From Bacillota bacterium (GTDB lineage Bacteria; Bacillota; SHA-98; UBA4971), in the NCBI GenBank assembly GCA_014360195.1, contig JACIXY010000006.1, positions 52,380 to 116,379 of the forward strand: a DNA stretch of 64,000 nt, written 5' to 3'. Shown one piece after another: positions 50,320-59,609 of the stretch. Within the stretch, counting starts at the first letter, position 1; the number at the start of each line of letters is the position of its first letter. A program made the position numbers and the translations under genes. The notes beneath the pieces were generated by a model. The model worked only from the letters and a program-made list of their open reading frames with translations, was not told where the DNA came from and searched no databases.

Positions 50320-51471
50320 TCACGGCTGGTATGGCTTGAACTTCCCGTCAGCGGTCACCTCGTACGCCAGGTAGATGGCTCCTTCACGGTCACCTGCGTC
50401 ATCAAACGAGATGGGGCCGGTGATACCGGGGAGGTCCTTCATCCTGTTCCGGATGTAGTCCGCGAGGACCTTCGAATCAGTGGACTTTGTCGCCTCGATG
50501 GCGGCAGCGATGACCTTGAGCGCGTCTGCCGCGTAAACAGGCCAGGGGCTGCTCGGCGGCGCTTTATGGCGACGTACGTACTCGTCGAGGAAGGGCTTCG
50601 CTTCAGGATAGCGCAGGTCGGTCGGCATCGGCTCCTGCGTCATCAGGGCGCCCTTCGCTATCTCGAGGCCCGCGATGCTGATGAACTCGTCGTTGATCGC
50701 CGCGTTGCCGCCTACGAAAACCGCCTTGCTGCCGAGGTCCCTCATCTGCCTGATGATGAGGCCGGCTTCCGGATAATAGCCCGTGTAGTACACCACCTCA
50801 GGCTTGGTGGCCTGCATGCGGCTGAGGACGGGCGTGAAGTCTCTCTCGCCCGGCGTCACGGCGTCGTAGAACACGATCTCCGCCTTCTTCGCCTGCTCAA
50901 GCGAGCGACGCGCCGCCTCGGCGAGTCCTTTTGCGAACGTGGTGTTGTCATGCAGGATGGCCACCCTCTTGAGCTTGAGGGTCTCGTTTACGAACTGCGC
51001 GAAGAAAGCGCCCTGGCGGTCGTCGCGGAAGCACGTGCGGAAGAAGAACTTCCACCCGTGGGCCGTGAGCTGCTCCGCCGTGGACCCGTACGCGATGTTG
51101 AGAAGCCCCGCCCTCTCATAAATCGTTGCTGCCGGCTCAGTTACAGACGAGCCATAGGTGCCTATCACCGCAACTACTTTCTCGCTCAGCATACGCTGCG
51201 CGACCAGCGCGCTCTGCTTGGGGCTGCACTGGTCGTCGCCGGGGACGATCTCGATTGGACGCCCCAGGACACCACCCTTCGCGTTGATTTCGTCCGCCAC
51301 GATCTGCACGCAATTCAGCGCCATCTCACCTTCATACGCCCACTGCCCCGTGATCGGCGCCTGGAGGCCTATGCGGATCGGCTCTTTCGCGGCGAACGCC
51401 GAGGTCCCCAGCCCCAACCCAAGAACCATCACCAGAAAGACAAGACACAATCTTGACCGACAACCTCTCAC
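50320..51471 (-). CDS. livK: LivK-type periplasmic binding protein, cluster 2
   Basis: 383 aa from GTG 51471 after AGGAGGTG. Signal peptide LCLVFLVMVLGLGLGTSAFAA. The type I periplasmic-binding fold is seen in EPIRIGLQAPITGQWAYEGE, VADEINAKGGVLGRPIEIVPGDDQCSPKQ, VVAVIGTYGSS, LLNIAYGSTAEQL and RVAILHDNTTFAKGLAE. It is diverged from the other two LivK copies in the ligand region, so a different solute is likely. First gene of livKHMGF cluster 2. Confidence 0.94.
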   Translation of the reverse strand: MRGCRSRLCLVFLVMVLGLGLGTSAFAAKEPIRIGLQAPITGQWAYEGEMALNCVQIVADEINAKGGVLGRPIEIVPGDDQCSPKQSALVAQRMLSEKVVAVIGTYGSSVTEPAATIYERAGLLNIAYGSTAEQLTAHGWKFFFRTCFRDDRQGAFFAQFVNETLKLKRVAILHDNTTFAKGLAEAARRSLEQAKKAEIVFYDAVTPGERDFTPVLSRMQATKPEVVYYTGYYPEAGLIIRQMRDLGSKAVFVGGNAAINDEFISIAGLEIAKGALMTQEPMPTDLRYPEAKPFLDEYVRRHKAPPSSPWPVYAADALKVIAAAIEATKSTDSKVLADYIRNRMKDLPGITGPISFDDAGDREGAIYLAYEVTADGKFKPYQP

Positions 51472-51783
51472 TTCTCAAGCACCTCCTGTCGATCTCTTCC
51501 TCTCGCCGGGGTCCACGCGCGTTCATCCGCCCCATGTGGTTCTCGTGCCTTCGATGGACTTCTTGTGTGGGTACCCCTCCGGATACGTGCGCTTCCCCCG
51601 CGGAGGCGATATCACGCATAATAATTCGTCCTGTCCCGGGCCAGTCCTCCTTCTCGATGGCCGTTCTGTGGAAGGATTTTGCGCCGCCAGCAGCTTTGAC
51701 CGCCGTTCGAGCGGAGCGGCCAGGCGGCGCGCAGCCGCTTCCACTATGCGCGGCGTACCAGCGTCCCCCGGCCCAGATCCCGG
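51472..51783. other. Region upstream of livK cluster 2
   Basis: No gene seen. It should hold the promoter for cluster 2 (minus strand). An AT-rich GAATTATTATGCGTG lies at about 51612-51626, but no well-spaced -35 was found. A palindromic repeat adjoins on the right. Confidence 0.35.
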
Positions 51784-51913
51784 GAGCTAAGTGAGGGTGC
51801 GTTAATTCTAGTCCGTTTTCCAGTGGTTGCTGGGTCGCCGGTGACTCAAGGAGAGAGTGCGACACCGGCAACCCCTCCCAAAAGCCGGGAGCATTTGTGT
51901 ACCCTCACTTAGC
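51784..51913 (+). repeat. Full-length palindromic repeat, copy 3 (130 bp)
   Basis: Perfect 14-bp terminal inverted repeats AGCTAAGTGAGGGT (51784-51797) and ACCCTCACTTAGCT (51900-51913). Inner inverted arms GGGTCGCCGGTG (51831-51842) and CACCGGCAACCC (51862-51873) enclose the 19-nt loop ACTCAAGGAGAGAGTGCGA. No ORF. The right end supplies the TAA stop codon of glyA (read on the minus strand). Confidence 0.9.
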
Positions 51914-53165
51914 TCTGGTATATCGCATGCTTCTTACACAGGTCGCGAACCACCCGACGCGCCCGTTCGCTTGTGGCGTCAGATGGAGTCAGGAGGATGT
52001 CCGCGATGATGTCTGCGACGGCTGCCGCCTCGTCCTCTTTGAACCCCCTTGAGGTGATGGCCGCCGCCCCGATGCGCACCCCGCTCGTTACCGTCGGCTT
52101 CTGGGGGTCGCCCGGTATGAGGTTCTTGTTGACTGCGATGCCGACCTCGGCAAGCGCCTGCTCCGCGCTGTGGCCCGTCACGCCCCGGTCCGCAAGGTCG
52201 CGCAGGTCGAGGAGCATCAGGTGGTTATCCGTCCCACCCGTCACCAGCCTCAAGCCGCGCTCCTGGAAGCGCGCGGCCATCGCCTGAGCGTTCCTCACGA
52301 TCTGCGCGGCGTATGCCCGAAACTCGGCGGTCGCTGCCAGCTTGAAGGTGAGCGCCTTCGCTGCCACGTTCTGCATGATGGGTCCTCCCTGGATGCCGGG
52401 GAAGATCGCACTGTCGATCGCCTTCGCGTATTCCGCGCGGCACAGGATGAACCCGCCCCGCGCCCCGCGCAGGGTTTTCGTGGTCGTGGACGTGACAAAG
52501 TCAGCGTACGGCACCGGGCTTGGATGGGCTCCTCCCGCCACGAGGCCAGCTATGTGTGCCATGTCAACCAGCAGCAAGCTTCCCGCTTCGTCGGCGATCT
52601 CCCGGAAGCGCGCGAAGTCGATGACCCTCGGGTAGGCGCTTGCCCCCGCGATGAGAAGGCGTGGCCGGTGGCGCATGGCGAGGTCCCGCACCTGGTCGTA
52701 GTCGATGCGCTCCGTCCGGGGGTCGAGTCCATACGCGAAGGTCTGGTAGTACTTCCCCGAGACGTTGACGGCGCTTCCGTGGGACAGGTGCCCTCCCTGC
52801 TTGAGGTCCATTCCCAGGATGACGTCACCCGGCTTCAACATTGCCACGAACACCGCGAGGTTCGCATTGACGCCCGAGTGCGGCTGCACGTTGGCGTGCT
52901 CCGCGCCGAAGAGGCGCTTCGCCCGCTCAATGGCGAGGGACTCCACCGCGTCCATGTACTCGCAGCCTCCGTGGTAGCGGTGCCCCGGGTAGCCTTCGGC
53001 ATACTTGTTTGTGAGGATTGATCCCTGGACCTCGAGGATCACAGGGGGCACGATGTTCTCAGAGGCGATGAGCTCGATGGTGTTGTCCTGACGCCGAAGC
53101 TCTCCGTCTATCGCGCTGGCAAGCTCAGGATCGATGTAACCGAGTGTATGCATGTCCATTTCCAC
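51909..53165 (-). CDS. glyA: Serine hydroxymethyltransferase
   Basis: 418 aa. It interconverts serine and glycine with tetrahydrofolate, using PLP. Present are [76 protein letters not shown] and [15 protein letters not shown]. The PLP lysine is K230 in [14 protein letters not shown]. Most SHMTs have THKTLRGPRGG there, so the histidine before the lysine is Thr and the later Pro is Ala. It stands between liv clusters 2 and 3, bracketed by two copies of the palindromic repeat in the same arm orientation. Confidence 0.95.
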   Translation of the reverse strand: MEMDMHTLGYIDPELASAIDGELRRQDNTIELIASENIVPPVILEVQGSILTNKYAEGYPGHRYHGGCEYMDAVESLAIERAKRLFGAEHANVQPHSGVNANLAVFVAMLKPGDVILGMDLKQGGHLSHGSAVNVSGKYYQTFAYGLDPRTERIDYDQVRDLAMRHRPRLLIAGASAYPRVIDFARFREIADEAGSLLLVDMAHIAGLVAGGAHPSPVPYADFVTSTTTKTLRGARGGFILCRAEYAKAIDSAIFPGIQGGPIMQNVAAKALTFKLAATAEFRAYAAQIVRNAQAMAARFQERGLRLVTGGTDNHLMLLDLRDLADRGVTGHSAEQALAEVGIAVNKNLIPGDPQKPTVTSGVRIGAAAITSRGFKEDEAAAVADIIADILLTPSDATSERARRVVRDLCKKHAIYQS

Positions 53166-53193
53166 CGTCCTTCACTACATCTTTCGCTCGTTC

Positions 53194-53319
53194 CTAAGTG
53201 AGGGTGCGTTAGTTCTTGTCCCTTTTCCAGTAGTTATTGGGTTGTCGGTGTTGTACTCTTTCTTTGAGTCACCGGCGCCCCCTCCCAGAAGTCAGGAGCA
53301 TTTCTGCACCCTCACTTAG
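53194..53319 (+). repeat. Full-length palindromic repeat, copy 4, with flipped loop
   Basis: Perfect 14-bp terminal inverted repeats CTAAGTGAGGGTGC (53194-53207) and GCACCCTCACTTAG (53306-53319). Inner arms GGGTTGTCGGTG (53239-53250) and CACCGGCGCCCC (53270-53281). The 19-nt loop TTGTACTCTTTCTTTGAGT is the reverse complement, with two differences, of the loop in the copy at 61394. Confidence 0.9.
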
Positions 53320-53409
53320 CTGTCCTGCTATATGTATGAGTGACGGCGCCCGACCTTCACGGCGCCGCCGACTCTTCCCCTTCCCGCTCCTCACGCCTCC
53401 GCGCTTTCC

Positions 53410-54123
53410 TTATGCCTTTCTCTTGCCCAGGTAAGCAGCCTGAATGTCCTCGTTGGCAAGAAGCTCAGCGCCCGTCCCTGCAAGGACAATTCTTCCGTTC
53501 TCGAGGACGTACCCGACATCGGCGGCACTCAGAGCGGCGAAGGCGTTCTGCTCGATGAGCAAGATCGTCGTTCCCTCAGCCCTGATCTTCCGGATCACCT
53601 CAAAGATGCTCTCGATGAGGACGGGTGCCAGTCCCAGCGAAGGCTCGTCCATCATGAGCAGCGTCGGCCGAGACATGAGCGCGCGCCCGAGCGCAAGCAT
53701 CTGTTGCTCGCCGCCAGACAAGGTGCCCGCTTTTTGCTGCTGTCTCTCCTTGAGGCGCGGGAAAAGCTCGAAAACCCACTCGAGGTCCTTCGCTATTCCG
53801 GTGCGATCGTTGCGCCCGAAGGCGCCGAGATCGAGGTTCTCCCGCACCGTTAGATTAGGGAAGATCCTCCGCCCCTCCGGCACCAGGGTGAGGCCTGACT
53901 TGATGATGGCCTCGGTGGGTCGTCCGACGATCTCTTTGCCACGAAACCGGATGCTGCCGCTACGAGGTTGAACAAGCCCGGCGATGGCCCGCAAGGTGCT
54001 GCTCTTGCCAGCCCCATTCGCGCCGATGAGCGTCACGATCTGGCCCGGCTCGACGCGCATGGAAACGCCCTTGACTGCGTGTATGCCGCCGTAAAACACA
54101 TTGAGATCAGTAATTTCCAGCAT
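53410..54123 (-). CDS. livF: LivF-type ABC ATPase, cluster 3
   Basis: 237 aa from the ATG at 54123, inside the end of livG (17-nt overlap). MLEITDLNVFYGGIHAVKGVSM, Walker A GANGAGKSST, VPEGRRIFPNLTVRENLDLG, LSGGEQQMLALGRAL, LLMMDEPSLGLAPVLIESIF and LLIEQNAFAALSAADVGYVLENG identify LivF. Last gene of cluster 3. Confidence 0.96.
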   Translation of the reverse strand: MLEITDLNVFYGGIHAVKGVSMRVEPGQIVTLIGANGAGKSSTLRAIAGLVQPRSGSIRFRGKEIVGRPTEAIIKSGLTLVPEGRRIFPNLTVRENLDLGAFGRNDRTGIAKDLEWVFELFPRLKERQQQKAGTLSGGEQQMLALGRALMSRPTLLMMDEPSLGLAPVLIESIFEVIRKIRAEGTTILLIEQNAFAALSAADVGYVLENGRIVLAGTGAELLANEDIQAAYLGKRKA

Positions 54124-54907
54124 GTTTATACCCGACCCCCAGGTATGCTTCAATGACGCGCGGGTTGGCCTGGATCTCCGCTGCCGTGCCCTCGGCGATG
54201 GTCTCGCCGTGGTCGAGAACCATGATACGATCACAGACCTCCATAATGACGCTCATGTCGTGCTCGATGAGGAGGATGGTAAGATTGAACCTGGTGAGCA
54301 CGTCCCTGATGAACTTCACCAGCATCTGGCTTTCGTACGGGTTCATGCCCGCCGCGGGCTCGTCCAGGAGCAGGATGCGCGGTCTTGTAGCAAGGGCGCG
54401 GGCGATCTCCACCCGGCGCTGCTCCCCATAGGGAAGGCTTCCTGCCGGAGTATCCTTGTATTTCAGCAGACCGAGGTCGTCCAGCAGCTTCAGGGACTCT
54501 TCATAGAGCAGATTCTCCTCACGCACGTATCCAGGGAGGCGGAGGACCGCGCTGCCAAGCGAGGAGCGCATGTGAACCCTGTGGCCGATGAGCACGTTGT
54601 CCACCACGCTGAGCGATTTCATGAGCCGGATGTTCTGGAAGGTGCGCGCGATGCCCAGGCCACATACGAGATCGGGCCTCATCCCCGTGATGTCGCGTCC
54701 TTCGAAGAGCACACGCCCTGACGTTGGCTTGTAGACCCCGGTGATCACGTTGAAAACCGTGGTCTTTCCGGCGCCGTTCGGCCCTATGAGACCCACCAGC
54801 TCGCCGCGGGCCATGGCCAGGTTGCAGTCGCTGACAGCGAGAAGGCCCCCGAATCTCATCGTTATGTGGTCAAGACGAAGCACGTCTGTAGCCGCCAATG
54901 CTCTCAC
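54107..54907 (-). CDS. livG: LivG-type ABC ATPase, cluster 3
   Basis: 266 aa, the family's usual length. GPNGAGKTTVFNVITG, GIARTFQNIRLMKSLSVVDNVLIG, the LivG-form signature LPYGEQRRVEIARALA, ILLLDEPAAGMNPYES and LIEHDMSVIMEVCDRIMVLDHG. This intact signature contrasts with LAYPDRRR in the fused LivG domain at 32236-35151. It starts 9 nt after the livM stop. Confidence 0.96.
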   Translation of the reverse strand: MRALAATDVLRLDHITMRFGGLLAVSDCNLAMARGELVGLIGPNGAGKTTVFNVITGVYKPTSGRVLFEGRDITGMRPDLVCGLGIARTFQNIRLMKSLSVVDNVLIGHRVHMRSSLGSAVLRLPGYVREENLLYEESLKLLDDLGLLKYKDTPAGSLPYGEQRRVEIARALATRPRILLLDEPAAGMNPYESQMLVKFIRDVLTRFNLTILLIEHDMSVIMEVCDRIMVLDHGETIAEGTAAEIQANPRVIEAYLGVGYKHAGNY

Positions 54908-54916
54908 GTCCTTCCC

Positions 54917-56185
54917 TCAAGTCCCCTTCGGCGCTCTCTTCGAAGCGCCGCCTCTCCCGCCGGTCTCCGTCCCTCGGCCGGCCGTGCTGCTCCATCCGCC
55001 GCCGGGCCTCGTTGCCTGCGCTTCCGACTCAGCGCCTGCATCGGCTGTAGCCCCTGTCCTTCGTTCCACGGCGCCTGCCGTGGCGGCCGTGCCCGCCGCG
55101 GCTCGTTCCAGCTTGCGGATAAGCCAATCCCACGAGAACTCCCTGCCGCCGAAAAGCCCTCTCTGATAGAAGAGGATTATCACCAGCAGCACGAGGGAGA
55201 ACACCACCATGCGCAGCCCGGGGATCTCCGGGACCGCAAGCGGGCCCAGACGCCATCCCGCCTCTATGGGCCTCAGGGCCTCGAGAAGAACCGTGTAGAG
55301 CAGCGCTGTTATGACCGACCCGGTTATGCTGCCGAGTCCTCCGGCCACCACAATGATGAGTATGTTGAACGTCAGCATGAAGCCGAAGGTCTTCGGGTCG
55401 ATGGTGGTGATGAGGCTCCCAAGGAGGGCTCCGCCTATGCCTGCGAACACTGCGCCCGTTACGAAAGAGATCATCTTGTGGTAGGTGAGGCGTACTCCCA
55501 TTATCTCGGCCGCCACCTCATCCTCGCGGATGGCGAGGAGAGCCTTGCCGTGCACCGAGCCTACGAGCCTCGCGATGAACCAGACGGTGAAAGCCGCCCA
55601 GCCCCACGTCCACCAGAGATTGTTGGCGAAGTTCGGAATACCCTTGAGGCCGAGCGCTCCGTTGGTGATGGACGGGATATTATTGGCAACAACCCGGATT
55701 ATCTCTGCGAACCCGAGGGTGGCTATGCCCAGGTAGTCGCCGCGGAGCCTGAGGACGGGAAGCCCGATGAGAAAGGCGGCAAGACCCGCCACGATGCCCC
55801 CTGCCACCACGGCAACGATGGGCGGTGCCGAGAGCACGTTGAACGGCCATGCCAGCGGAGCCATCAGGAAGATCACGTCCTTGGTCGCCTGGGGAAGCGT
55901 CAGCAGTGCGGCGACGTAGGCACCGACTGCCATGAATCCCGCGTGCCCGAGTGAGAACATCCCGGTGAACCCGTAGATGAGGTTAAGGCTCACTGCAAGG
56001 ATCACGTTGATGGCCGCGAGGTTCAGGATCCGAAGCGGGTAGTCACCCAGGTTGTGCTGGAGCCAGTGCACGACGACGGCCGCCAGCGCGAGGCTGACCA
56101 GGTTGCACGCAAGCCTCAGGCGGGCGCGTCGGGCGACAACAGAAGGGTCACGATACAAAAAGACGTGTTCTATAGCTCCTGCCAT
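54917..56185 (-). CDS. livM: LivM-type ABC permease, cluster 3, with long C-terminal tail
   Basis: 422 aa. The permease core (about 30-355) has VNLIYGFTGMFSLGHAGFMAVGAYV-like residues, GLPVLRLRGDYLGIATLGFAEIIRVV, AIREDEVAAEIMGVRLTYHKM and IIVVAGGLGSITGSV. About 60 extra C-terminal residues are Ala/Thr/Gly/Arg-rich and low in complexity (AAAGTAATAGAVERRTGATAD), absent from usual LivM. It follows livH by only 3 nt. Confidence 0.94.
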   Translation of the reverse strand: MAGAIEHVFLYRDPSVVARRARLRLACNLVSLALAAVVVHWLQHNLGDYPLRILNLAAINVILAVSLNLIYGFTGMFSLGHAGFMAVGAYVAALLTLPQATKDVIFLMAPLAWPFNVLSAPPIVAVVAGGIVAGLAAFLIGLPVLRLRGDYLGIATLGFAEIIRVVANNIPSITNGALGLKGIPNFANNLWWTWGWAAFTVWFIARLVGSVHGKALLAIREDEVAAEIMGVRLTYHKMISFVTGAVFAGIGGALLGSLITTIDPKTFGFMLTFNILIIVVAGGLGSITGSVITALLYTVLLEALRPIEAGWRLGPLAVPEIPGLRMVVFSLVLLVIILFYQRGLFGGREFSWDWLIRKLERAAAGTAATAGAVERRTGATADAGAESEAQATRPGGGWSSTAGRGTETGGRGGASKRAPKGT

Positions 56186-56188
56186 GGC

Positions 56189-57082
56189 TTACACCTTTTC
56201 CTTTACTTCCTGGCCCATCAGCCCCGAGGGCTTTACCAGCAGAATCACGATGAGGACGAGAAAGGCGAATGCGTCGCGGAAACCCGACAGGGCGGGCAAG
56301 AACGCAACGAGCATGATCTCCATCATCCCGAGGAGGAACCCACCGAGCATCGCCCCGGGAATGCTGCCGATGCCGCCCAGGACCGCCGCGATGAAGGCCT
56401 TCAGGCCTGGGATGATACCCATGAGGGGGTTGATCTGCGGGTACTTCAACGCCCACATTATCCCGCCTGCTGCGGCCAGCGCGGAGCCGACGGCGAACGT
56501 CAGGGAGATCGTCCTGTTCACGTCGATGGCCATCAGCCTGGACGTCTCCATGTCATGGGATATGGCTCTCATTGCCAACCCCGCTTTGGTGCGGTAAACA
56601 AGATACATGAGGCCCAGAAGAAGAGCCATTGAAAGAACCGGGATCACCCACGTCAGGTTCATGATCCGCACCGCGCCTATGCTATAGTCCTGGGTGAAGA
56701 ACTGAGGCACAGCGAAAGGTTTCGGGCGGCCTCCAAACACCACAAGGCCCACGTTCTCCAGGAAGAACGACACACCTATCGCAGAGATCAGAGCCGAGAT
56801 GCGAGGCGCATTCCGCAAAGGACGGTATGCTGCTCGTTCCACCAGGACGCCCATTATGGCCGTTATGACGATAGCGATGATGAACGACAGCCACCACGGG
56901 AGGGTGAAGACGAGCACGAGATAGAAGAGGGCGTATGCGCCCAGCATGAAGATGTCACCGTGTGCGAAATTGATTAGCCTCAGAATGCCGTACACCATTG
57001 TATACCCGATAGCTACGAGCGCGTACAGGCTGCCGAGCGATAGCCCGTTAGCCACGTTTTGCAGAAAGACAACCCAGGTCAA
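56189..57082 (-). CDS. livH: LivH-type ABC permease, cluster 3
   Basis: 297 aa. QNVANGLSLGSLYALVAIGYTMVYGILRLINFAHGDIFMLG, ERAAYRPLRNAPRISALISAIGVSFFLENV, MRAISHDMETSRLMAIDVN, IPGLKAFIAAVLGGIGSIPGAMLGG and VKPSGLMGQE identify LivH. It lies 200 nt downstream of livK, across a strong hairpin. Confidence 0.96.
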   Translation of the reverse strand: MTWVVFLQNVANGLSLGSLYALVAIGYTMVYGILRLINFAHGDIFMLGAYALFYLVLVFTLPWWLSFIIAIVITAIMGVLVERAAYRPLRNAPRISALISAIGVSFFLENVGLVVFGGRPKPFAVPQFFTQDYSIGAVRIMNLTWVIPVLSMALLLGLMYLVYRTKAGLAMRAISHDMETSRLMAIDVNRTISLTFAVGSALAAAGGIMWALKYPQINPLMGIIPGLKAFIAAVLGGIGSIPGAMLGGFLLGMMEIMLVAFLPALSGFRDAFAFLVLIVILLVKPSGLMGQEVKEKV

Positions 57083-57113
57083 GACTCCACCTCCCCAGTA
57101 GCCGACAGCTTCC

Positions 57114-57135
57114 GGGGGCGGTAATACCCGCCCCC
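57114..57135 (-). promoter_or_regulatory. Hairpin between livK and livH, cluster 3
   Basis: GGGGGCGG (57114-57121) and CCGCCCCC (57128-57135) form an 8-bp GC-only stem with a TAATAC loop, 32 nt before the livH start. There is no T run after it on the minus strand, so partial attenuation or mRNA 3' protection is more likely than full termination. Confidence 0.55.
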
Positions 57136-57282
57136 AGAGTTGCTGTGCTTTTTCAGACAGCCACGCGTGCCTGCGTACCGCGCAGCCGGATGGCGACTGT
57201 CATGCGTTCCCCCTGGCGGAATCCGTCCTTGCTGGTTCCTGCTGGTTGGAACCCGCGATAACCCCAACGACAAGCTGTGGCA

Positions 57283-58422
57283 CTAGGGATGGATCGTGGT
57301 CACGTAACGGAATACCCCGTTCTCGACCCGGAGGATCACGGCGTCCTTTGTGGCATCGCCGTTCTCATCGATGGTAATCGATCCTGTTACCCCGATGAAG
57401 CCTTTGGTGGTCGCAAGGGCGTCTCTGATCGCCTTGGGGTCGGTCGAGCCTGCCCGGCGAATGGCATCGACAACCATGTTGTACGTGTCGAACCCAAGGG
57501 CTGCGTTGGCATTCGGCGTCTTGCCGTACTTGCTCTTATAGGCCGCGACGAACTTCCTCGCTACCTCGTTGGCAGGCGCCTCCGCGCTGTAGAAGGAGCT
57601 GATGGTCACGCCTTCCACCGCCTTGCCGCCGATGCTCATGAGTTCCGGCGCGTCGAGAGCGTCACCGCCGAGTATCGGGATTTTGCTACCGAGCTGGCGG
57701 AGCTGCTTGGCTATGAGGGCGGCGTCTCCGAAATAGCCCGGGACGAAGAGCGCCTCAGCTTTAGAGGATATCACCTGGGTAAGCTGGGCGGTGAAATCCT
57801 GGTCGCCGGTCTGGTACGCCACCTCGGCAACCACGCTCTTGGGGTCTCCGGTGAGCTTTGTGAAGGTCTTCTTAAAGTAGTTGGCGAGACCCACCGAGTA
57901 GTCCTGCGCCACGTCCTTCAGGATGGCCACCTTTGTGAGCTTGAGGTTATGGAACGCGTACTTGGCCATCACTTCGCCCTGGAATGGGTCGATGAAGCAC
58001 GCGCGGAACACGAACTTCTTGCCCTGTGTCACGAGGGGATTCGTGGCGGAGTCGGTCACCATCGGGATGCCGGCCTTCTCGGCGACATCGCCGCCGGCGA
58101 TGGAGTTCGAGCTCCCGTAGCTTCCTATGATCGCGACGACCTTCTCCTGTTCGACGAGGCGGGCCACTGCGTTGGCGGATTCAACCTTGTCGCTCTTGTT
58201 GTCCACCAGAATAAGCTTGATGGGCCTTCCGAGGACGGTGGGCTGCATCTCGTGGGCGAGTGCGATGCCCTCCCAGGTCATCTGACCGCCGGCCGCCATC
58301 GCGCCGGTCATCGGCTCGTAGACTCCGATCTTGATGGGTTCGGCGCTCTGGGCAAGCGCTGTGAGGGAAGTCAAGAGAATCAAGAGGGTTACTCCAAGGA
58401 CTGCCTGAATCAATCTTCTCAC
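57283..58422 (-). CDS. livK: LivK-type periplasmic binding protein, cluster 3
   Basis: 379 aa from the GTG at 58422, preceded by GGAGGAG. Signal peptide RRLIQAVLGVTLLILLTSLTALAQS. Binding-protein blocks: EPIKIGVYEPMTGAMAAGGQM, PIKLILVDNKSDKVES, VVAIIGSYGSSNSIAGGDVAEKAGIPMVTDSATNPLV, KVAILKDVAQDYSVGLANYF and ALFVPGYFGDAALIAKQLR. First gene of cluster 3. Confidence 0.95.
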   Translation of the reverse strand: MRRLIQAVLGVTLLILLTSLTALAQSAEPIKIGVYEPMTGAMAAGGQMTWEGIALAHEMQPTVLGRPIKLILVDNKSDKVESANAVARLVEQEKVVAIIGSYGSSNSIAGGDVAEKAGIPMVTDSATNPLVTQGKKFVFRACFIDPFQGEVMAKYAFHNLKLTKVAILKDVAQDYSVGLANYFKKTFTKLTGDPKSVVAEVAYQTGDQDFTAQLTQVISSKAEALFVPGYFGDAALIAKQLRQLGSKIPILGGDALDAPELMSIGGKAVEGVTISSFYSAEAPANEVARKFVAAYKSKYGKTPNANAALGFDTYNMVVDAIRRAGSTDPKAIRDALATTKGFIGVTGSITIDENGDATKDAVILRVENGVFRYVTTIHP

Positions 58423-59598
58423 GGTGATTGCTCCTCCTTTGCTTTGGGGTCGCCGTACAAGCTGTACAAGCTGCATCCCTTGCTTCTTGCACCTGCTTCT
58501 CCTCGGGTACACTTTGCATCAGGCAAGTCAGTCGCTTGCTTGTCTATATCTTGGCCTGCTTTCACCCCCCTGGCCCCTGGCCCCAAGCGTCCTCTGGAGG
58601 GCTGCGTTCCGCGCCTCTCGCGGGCCTTGAGCGGTCGGGAACTGCCGTCCCTCGATGCTTCGCTGCATGACGCACGGCGACTTCTTGCCGGCGTGCTTCT
58701 GCCTACTCCCAAGAGTCAAAAGAGTTATCGACGGGGTGATAACCGGAACCTTCGCTTGAGCGGCACAGGCTGCACAGACGGGAAACACCGGGCACTGCCC
58801 CCGCCAACAACTTCAGTATTTCGCCACGAGTCGGGAGAATCCTTCTGGATCGAGGACTTTGGCATGTGTCGGAATCCCTCAGTGGTAACGTGAGCTCCCG
58901 GGCACGAACAGAGAGCACACGCCCGTTGAATAGGCGGTGGTAGGTGTCCGCTTTCCCCGGCCTTGGAACGCTTAAGACTACTTTTCCTCTTCCTCGCAAG
59001 GGTGCTCCTTGGTATTTCCATGGCATCCCTTGACTTGTTCTGGGATGCATTGGCCGGGCTTTCCCTTCAACTCGGGATGCTGGCACTTGCACTCACATCT
59101 GCGCCCCGGTAGCAGTCCTTGTGCACCACTATTGTCACACGCGCCCCTAGAAGCGTGCTCCGAAACTCGCGCGCGACTCCGGCCACGGCAGGCTCATGCC
59201 GCAAATTCGCAGCTAGGCGGCGTACCGATTGTCCCATGGGCGCGGCACGGGCGGCTTTGGAGCAGACTTCTAGTGGCCAAGCTGGACGAGTCGACTCGGT
59301 AGTTCCCAGACCAGTAATCTGGAGGGTCATAAGGTAAAGTAAGGCATCTTGAGGTCGCTTGTTAATTTCATTCCAGACCTTGTCCGGGGTGCTGTCACCC
59401 GTGATAAAGAACAGGAGTCGAGCGATGATGCCGTCATGCCTCCGCTTGGTAGCCGAGCCGACTGCGTGCGACCCGCACATGGTTCAGCTCCGAGCTCGGC
59501 GGTGTACATGGTCAGGTACAGGACTCAGCACTGCCTCCTGGATGAGGCCACGGCAGCTCTTTCTACGTCAAGCATGATCGACGCGTGGCCGCGTGGCT
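58423..59598. other. Long region without a convincing gene
   Basis: Near livK there is a direct repeat of GTACAAGCT (about 58456-58475). A minus-strand frame at 59067-59480 has a partly protein-like end (RRLAANLRHEPAVAGVAREF, TIVVHKDCYRGADVSASASIPS), but no family, no good ribosome site and mixed codon bias. It is left uncalled. The region should contain the promoter of liv cluster 3; none with good hexamers was found. Confidence 0.4.
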
Positions 59599-59609
59599 AC
59601 GTTCGTCGC

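Noticed and set aside
51784..53319. Repeat-flanked glyA considered as a transposon with transposase
   Set aside because: No transposase-like ORF lies between the repeats; only glyA.
50320..58422. Possible second T-box or riboswitch before livK of clusters 2 and 3
   Set aside because: No AGGGTGG-ACC-type T-box core or other known consensus was found on the minus strand upstream of either livK.
57277..58893. 538-codon plus-strand ORF over livK cluster 3
   Set aside because: It is antisense to a clear LivK. Composition is His/Gly/Arg-rich, as expected from the complementary frame of a GC-rich gene, with no family resemblance.
59067..59480. 137-codon minus-strand ORF
   Set aside because: The end looks partly protein-like, but there is no family, good ribosome site or consistent codon bias. 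Left as uncertain rather than called.
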